Shown: positions 7,083 through 10,286 of the stretch, piece after piece
Position numbering within the stretch: position 1 is the first letter of the stretch
Layout of the letters: every line of letters starts with the position of its first letter
Assembly (NCBI GenBank): GCA_947445425.1
Contig: CANFFA010000054.1
Coordinates: 1-10,286 of the forward strand
Source of the DNA: Paludibacteraceae bacterium
GTDB taxonomy: Bacteria > Bacteroidota > Bacteroidia > Bacteroidales > Paludibacteraceae
Length of the DNA stretch: 10,286 nucleotides
Direction of reading: 5' to 3'
Translations under genes and position numbers: made by a program
Notes under the pieces: generated by a model
Told to the model about the DNA's origin: nothing
Databases searched by the model: none
The model's input: the letters and a program-made list of their open reading frames with translations, nothing else

Positions 7083-7613
7083 TTATTGTTGAGGAGCTTG
7101 TTGTTGAGGTGCTTGTTGCGGAGCTTGTTGTGGACCAGACATTTGTGGTTGTTGACCCATTTTTTGAGCCTGCATAGCCATCATCGTTTTTTGAATATAA
7201 GCTTGAGCATCTTTTGCACTCATACCTTCTTTGTAATCTTTCAAAGCATTCAATAGACCTTGTTTTACCAATTCGTCATCAAATTTAAGGGTTGAATCAC
7301 CCATTAAACCTTTGGCTTTTTGTTGTTTGAAAGAGTTACCAATTTGAACGCCCAATTTGTACATTTCGTCTTTGTTGGCTCCAGATTTGTAAGCTTTATC
7401 CAAGGCTTTCATTAAAGCAATAATAGATTTTTCAGAAGAATCTTTTTGCATCATGTTTGCTTTGATACCATCACCATTGGCCAAACCAAGTGTGTAATTA
7501 AGACTGTCATTTTGTGTTTTCAAAGTCACGGCTTTTTCACCGTATTTGTTACACGAAGTAAATAAAATAATGGCAACCAACGCTACCAGCGATAAAACAG
7601 TTTGTTTTTTCAT
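7083..7613 (-). CDS. Lipoprotein with FKBP N-terminal domain only and Gln/Pro-rich tail
   Basis: A 176-aa lipoprotein (lipobox FTSC, Cys at 21) whose residues 30-152 closely match the N-terminal domain of the FKBP lipoprotein encoded next to it. Shared stretches include [19 protein letters not shown] or its near copy, and AQAY-QKTM. It stops before any FKBP catalytic domain and ends with a low-complexity tail of PQQ and APQQ units at 154-176. Catalytic isomerase activity is therefore not expected. The N-domain of FklB/FkpA/Mip-type proteins mediates dimerisation and chaperone function, so it could be a stand-alone chaperone, or form mixed dimers with the downstream paralogue; both are inference. 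The arrangement looks like a tandem duplication in which one copy lost or replaced its catalytic half. The frame is intact, so this is not an obvious pseudogene. The gene begins 42 nt after a long hairpin. Confidence 0.87.
   Translation of the reverse strand: MKKQTVLSLVALVAIILFTSCNKYGEKAVTLKTQNDSLNYTLGLANGDGIKANMMQKDSSEKSIIALMKALDKAYKSGANKDEMYKLGVQIGNSFKQQKAKGLMGDSTLKFDDELVKQGLLNALKDYKEGMSAKDAQAYIQKTMMAMQAQKMGQQPQMSGPQQAPQQAPQQQAPQQ
7086..7133 (-). repeat. Short coding repeats encoding the PQQ/APQQ tail
   Basis: Four imperfect units of 12-15 nt (CAACAAGCTCC-type on the minus strand) encode PQQ, APQQ, APQQQ and APQQ just before the stop codon. Such repeats can expand or contract by slippage without breaking the frame because units are multiples of three. 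Confidence 0.7.
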
Positions 7614-7655
7614 TTTGAATAATTGTTATTTTGATTGATTTTATTTGTACGAATG

Positions 7656-7699
7656 ATAAAATGTAATCAAAGTTGACTTCAACTTTGATTACATTTTAT
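7656..7699 (-). terminator. 21-bp perfect hairpin within the FKBP cluster
   Basis: Positions 7656-7676 and 7679-7699 are perfectly complementary over 21 bp with only 2 nt between them. The hairpin starts 11 nt beyond the stop codon of the secreted FKBP gene on the minus strand. It is AT-rich and its T's fall inside the stem rather than after it, so termination could be partial. It separates the upstream two FKBP genes from the two lipoprotein genes. It may also stabilise the 3' end of the upstream message. Confidence 0.7.
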
Positions 7700-7710
7700 G
7701 TTATTTGCAA

Positions 7711-8511
7711 CTATTTTTTTCCTTTTTTTGCAGTCGTTTTTCCTTTTGCAGATTTTGCAGGCTCAGCTTCTTTTACTTCAGCAACTGGTGCAACAACTTT
7801 AAGAGGTTTGATCTCTAATAATTCAACATCAAAAATTAGAGTAGCAAATCCAGGGATTGGACCACCTTGTGTTCCTTGCTCGCCATAACCCAAATTATAA
7901 GGAACAAAGAATTTATATTTAGAACCTACAGACATCAATTGAACTCCTTCAGTCCAACCTGGAATCACTTGGTTCAATGGGAATGTAATTGGCTCTCCAC
8001 GATCTACTGAACTATCAAATTTAGTTCCATCCAATAAAGTTCCTGTGTAATGTACTTTTACTGAATCAGTTGCAGCAGGCTTAGGGCCATCTTTAGCAAC
8101 CAAAACTTGATATTGTAAACCGCTAGCAGTCGTAATTACACCTGTTTTGGTTTTATTTTCGGCTAAGAATTTTTCACCTGCCCCTTTTTTCACTTCTAAA
8201 TCTTTGGCTTGTGCTTTAGTGATATAAGCTTTGAAAAACTCACTTGCCACTTTTTCATTCATCAAGGCTGAATCACCTTTCATTGCAGTAGAGAAACCTT
8301 TTACTAACAATTCGATGTTTGCTTTTCCGCCTGGAACTTTTTCAATGTTCTTTTTGAAATCAGCACCAACATTTAAACCCAAAGCATAACTCATTGAGTC
8401 AACATCATTTGTAAAAACGACAGCTGGTTTAACAGCTACTTCCTTTTTTTTAGCTTCTGCAGTTGTAAACATAAAACTAACCGCAGTGATCAATAAAATT
8501 GTTTTTTTCAT
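7711..8511 (-). CDS. Secreted FKBP-type peptidyl-prolyl cis-trans isomerase with Lys/Ala-rich tail
   Basis: A 266-aa protein with a Sec signal peptide at 1-20 (cleavage likely after AEA; no lipobox Cys), so probably periplasmic. An FKBP N-terminal domain lies at about 36-115 (SMSYALGLNVGADFKK) and the catalytic domain at about 128-234. Pocket residues by comparison with FKBP12 are Y155, F165, D166, R171, F177, V182, I183, W186, Y209 and F227; the YG pair after the last pocket Tyr is kept (209-210), and a PIP loop replaces the usual IPP. Residues 235-266 form an extra tail rich in Ala, Pro and Lys, ending KKGKK, absent from its neighbours; it could bind acidic polymers or simply be a flexible extension. 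The core resembles FkpA/Mip-type periplasmic isomerases. The gene follows the cytoplasmic FKBP gene by 82 nt and is followed by a long hairpin. Confidence 0.94.
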   Translation of the reverse strand: MKKTILLITAVSFMFTTAEAKKKEVAVKPAVVFTNDVDSMSYALGLNVGADFKKNIEKVPGGKANIELLVKGFSTAMKGDSALMNEKVASEFFKAYITKAQAKDLEVKKGAGEKFLAENKTKTGVITTASGLQYQVLVAKDGPKPAATDSVKVHYTGTLLDGTKFDSSVDRGEPITFPLNQVIPGWTEGVQLMSVGSKYKFFVPYNLGYGEQGTQGGPIPGFATLIFDVELLEIKPLKVVAPVAEVKEAEPAKSAKGKTTAKKGKK

Positions 8512-8529
8512 TTTTGTTTTATTATTTAT

Positions 8530-8561
8530 AATTCATAATTTATAATGCACAATTCATAATT
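8530..8561. repeat. Direct repeat AATTCATAATT x2
   Basis: Two identical 11-bp copies, at 8530-8540 and 8551-8561, are spaced 21 bp apart (start to start), close to two helical turns. They lie between two FKBP genes, 19-50 nt upstream of the secreted FKBP start. This could be a regulator site, but AT-rich words like this are common in such intergenic DNA. Confidence 0.4.
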
Positions 8562-8593
8562 AAATATATCCCAATATAATGTATTGATGATTA

Positions 8594-9178
8594 TTATACT
8601 ATGTCTAACAATTCAACTTCAAAAATTAATGTTGCATGCGGAGCAATCGCTTGTCCAGCACCTTGTGCGCCATAGGCTAAATCAGAAGGGATGAATAATT
8701 TCCATTTTGAACCTACTGGCATCAATTGTAATGCTTCTACCCATCCGCTAATTACTTGTGTAACACCAAATGAAGTCGGTTCGCCACGACGAACTGAGCT
8801 GTCAAAAACATTACCGTCAAGTGTAGTACCGTGGTAGTGAACTTTTACGGTTTGTTCAGCCGTTGGGATAGCGCCATTTCCTTCAGTAAGAATTTCATAT
8901 TGTAAACCACTTGCCAAAGTTACGACTTCAGCACGGCTTGCATTTTGTGCTAAAAAGGCTTTTCCTTCTGCTTGTGCCTTGTCAGCTTGAACAGATTGCA
9001 AGGATTGAAAAAATTCAGTAATCACAGCTTGCGCTTCTTCAGCAGCCATATCCGTTGCTTTTTGCTCCAAAACATCTTCAATTCCTTTGGCAATTTTGCT
9101 GTAATCTAAGGTCGTTACACCGCTGCCTAACAAATTGTTACCTAAACTCAAACCCAATGCATAACTTACTTTTTCCAT
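8594..9178 (-). CDS. Cytoplasmic FKBP-type peptidyl-prolyl cis-trans isomerase (FklB-like)
   Basis: A 194-aa protein with no signal peptide, closely resembling E. coli FklB (FKBP22). The N-terminal dimerisation domain covers about 1-85, beginning MEKVSYALGLSLGNNLL, and the catalytic domain about 88-194. Pocket residues by comparison with FKBP12 are Y115, F125, D126, R131, F137, V142, I143, W146, Y169 and F187; AYG (168-170) and an IAPHATLIFEVELL end are typical. I chose the ATG at 9178 rather than the upstream ATG at 9250. The extra 24 residues would be unrelated to the family, and they would span the promoter-like TATCTTTG at 9228-9235. The protein is likely a dimeric cytoplasmic folding enzyme. 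It is the first of four FKBP-family genes on this strand. Confidence 0.93.
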   Translation of the reverse strand: MEKVSYALGLSLGNNLLGSGVTTLDYSKIAKGIEDVLEQKATDMAAEEAQAVITEFFQSLQSVQADKAQAEGKAFLAQNASRAEVVTLASGLQYEILTEGNGAIPTAEQTVKVHYHGTTLDGNVFDSSVRRGEPTSFGVTQVISGWVEALQLMPVGSKWKLFIPSDLAYGAQGAGQAIAPHATLIFEVELLDIV

Positions 9179-9227
9179 TCTTATTTTTATTGTTTTATTG
9201 ATTATAATATTTATGTGAAAATCGCTG

Positions 9228-9235
9228 CAAAGATA
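9228..9235 (-). promoter_or_regulatory. Bacteroidota -7 promoter element for the FKBP cluster
   Basis: TATCTTTG on the minus strand matches TAnnTTTG exactly and is followed by CAGCG, a context often seen in Bacteroidota promoters. It lies 49 nt upstream of the chosen FKBP start. No TTG lies at the ideal spacing; the closest (TTGACA on the minus strand) begins 12 nt before the element. It supports the shorter start of the FklB-like gene. Confidence 0.5.
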
Positions 9236-9272
9236 GTGAATACTTGTCAATTGAAACTTAAAATCAATAAAA

Positions 9273-10286
9273 TTATCGGGCAGAAACTACAATTGGTAAT
9301 TTAAATTGCTTATGAGCGCCATTTATTGGATTAAAGACCTCAAAATAAAGTACATAAATTCCGATATTGGCATTTTTTCCTGTCTGTGCTTTTCCATCCC
9401 AAGTCAAGAAACCTTCGGCTGAAAGTAAATAATTCGCTGTAAGTTGAGAAACTTTGTTCCCATTGGCATCAAAGATTATGGCTGTGGCTACATAACCATT
9501 TGTATCTGTTTTATAATGTATGAAACAAATATCATTTATACCGTCATTATCAGGGGAAAAAGAGTCTTGTTCTAACCAAAGAAATTTTTCTTGATTTTGG
9601 GTAGTGTTAATAACGTGAAATTGTGAGTTTTGGTATACAGGGGTTCCAAAATTCACCTCAGAAGACGCAGAGTGCCAAGATGCTGCATTTTGAGAAGGTA
9701 GTAAAGAATTAATCCGCTCCAAGGCAACCCCTTTTGGATTTTTCACCAAAGGATGGTGCCATTTTACACTATACTTTACTTCATCGTAAATGGTATCCTG
9801 ATTTAGATTTGTAAGAACAAGCGTATTGCCTTCATTGTTTAAAGGACTCCACGATGAAGTGAAAATATTCTCAACCGAATTCAAAGCATAATAGTTTTGT
9901 ATCTTTTCAGCATCAGACGTAAGCACTAAATAAGATTTTGGTAGTATTTTAGTTTGATTCGGAAAGCTGATTCCAGAATTTAAAGTACCATCTACTTTTC
10001 TGGTGCTAAGTGACAAAGTACTTAGATCTAAAATTTTATCAGAGCAATTATAAATCTCTACATACTCAGCGGAATTGGTCGGACTGTCGAACAATATTTC
10101 ATTCAACACTAGATCACCTACTTCAAGAGCTTCAGCGATACCAATGCTTTTTTGTGTGATCACAAGTTCGTTACCTGACAAATCATTTACACCTTGGGTT
10201 AGCAGATTATAGATTTTTCCCTTTAGAAATTCATTCGAAAAAGTTAATTCAACCGACGTATTATCAATAGAAATAAGTTTTGAAAC
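9273..10286 (-). CDS. Lamin-tail-domain secreted protein with gliding/T9SS-type C-terminal module (partial, 5' end outside window)
   Basis: The frame is open from the window edge to the stop, giving 337 visible residues. A TTG at 10181 could pass for a start but lies inside a conserved domain, so the true start is upstream of the window. Visible residues 1-45 look like the end of a bacterial Ig-like (SbsA/Big_5-type) domain, with VELTFSNEF and GVNDLSGNEL. Residues about 56-215 fit a lamin tail domain: LVLNEILFDSP, AEYVEIYNCSD, YLVLTSD, GNTLVLTN, and an end in NFGTPVYQN. Residues about 242-330 fit the FlgD-like/CHU_C gliding-associated module, with FSPDNDGINDICF, IIFDANGNKVSQL, TWDGKAQTGK and GIYVLYFEVF. 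Such proteins are generally large, secreted or surface-attached; lamin tail domains often accompany extracellular nucleases or adhesion proteins. No catalytic domain is visible here. Confidence 0.85.
   Translation of the reverse strand, partial: VSKLISIDNTSVELTFSNEFLKGKIYNLLTQGVNDLSGNELVITQKSIGIAEALEVGDLVLNEILFDSPTNSAEYVEIYNCSDKILDLSTLSLSTRKVDGTLNSGISFPNQTKILPKSYLVLTSDAEKIQNYYALNSVENIFTSSWSPLNNEGNTLVLTNLNQDTIYDEVKYSVKWHHPLVKNPKGVALERINSLLPSQNAASWHSASSEVNFGTPVYQNSQFHVINTTQNQEKFLWLEQDSFSPDNDGINDICFIHYKTDTNGYVATAIIFDANGNKVSQLTANYLLSAEGFLTWDGKAQTGKNANIGIYVLYFEVFNPINGAHKQFKLPIVVSAR

Noticed and set aside
7083..7613. Pseudogene of an FKBP enzyme
   Set aside because: The frame is intact with a signal peptide and an in-frame repeat tail, and no catalytic-domain remnant is found in the 38 nt after the stop codon.
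9179..9250. A 24-residue N-terminal extension of the FklB-like protein
   Set aside because: It has no family similarity, covers the promoter-like TATCTTTG, and the family N-terminus matches the internal ATG at 9178.
10179..10181. TTG as the start of the lamin-tail protein
   Set aside because: The frame stays open to the window edge and the residues just upstream complete an Ig-like domain, so this is an internal Leu codon.

Overview
The window looks like a piece of a Bacteroidota chromosome. It is AT-rich, its genes start behind A-rich leaders with no clear Shine-Dalgarno sequence, and two sites fit the Bacteroidota promoter element TAnnTTTG. It also carries families typical of that phylum: a TonB-dependent receptor with partner lipoprotein, FKBP lipoproteins with FTSC lipoboxes, a stand-alone ORF6N protein, and a lamin-tail protein with a gliding/T9SS-type C-terminal module. 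I cannot place it below phylum level.

Left part (1-3369, plus strand): a likely metal-uptake cassette, probably for copper. It holds the 3' end of a small cysteine-motif protein, a His/Met-rich lipoprotein with two YtkA/FixH-like repeats, and a 682-aa TonB-dependent receptor. The receptor plug has a C-x3-M motif resembling half of the copper site I recall for the OprC/NosA receptors. A 12-bp terminator-like hairpin sits between lipoprotein and receptor, whose start codon follows only 13 nt after the stem.

Middle (3370-6186): a stand-alone ORF6N-domain protein (+) converges with trpS (-) on a shared hairpin. Upstream of trpS, on the same strand, is an Lrp/AsnC-family regulator, 47 nt away. 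A 450-nt non-coding stretch follows; it holds a long imperfect inverted repeat of GCAAAG/CTTTGC-type words and the terminator of the FKBP cluster.

Right part (6187-9178, minus strand): four consecutive FKBP-family genes. In transcription order they are a cytoplasmic FklB-type enzyme, a secreted FKBP with a Lys/Ala-rich tail, a lipoprotein keeping only the FKBP N-terminal domain plus a Gln/Pro tail, and a complete FKBP lipoprotein. A good promoter element precedes the first gene, a strong terminator follows the last, and a 21-bp perfect hairpin divides the set in two. Together they put related folding or chaperone proteins in the cytoplasm, periplasm and membrane surface. The right edge (9273-10286, minus) is the C-terminal part of a large secreted lamin-tail protein that runs out of the window.
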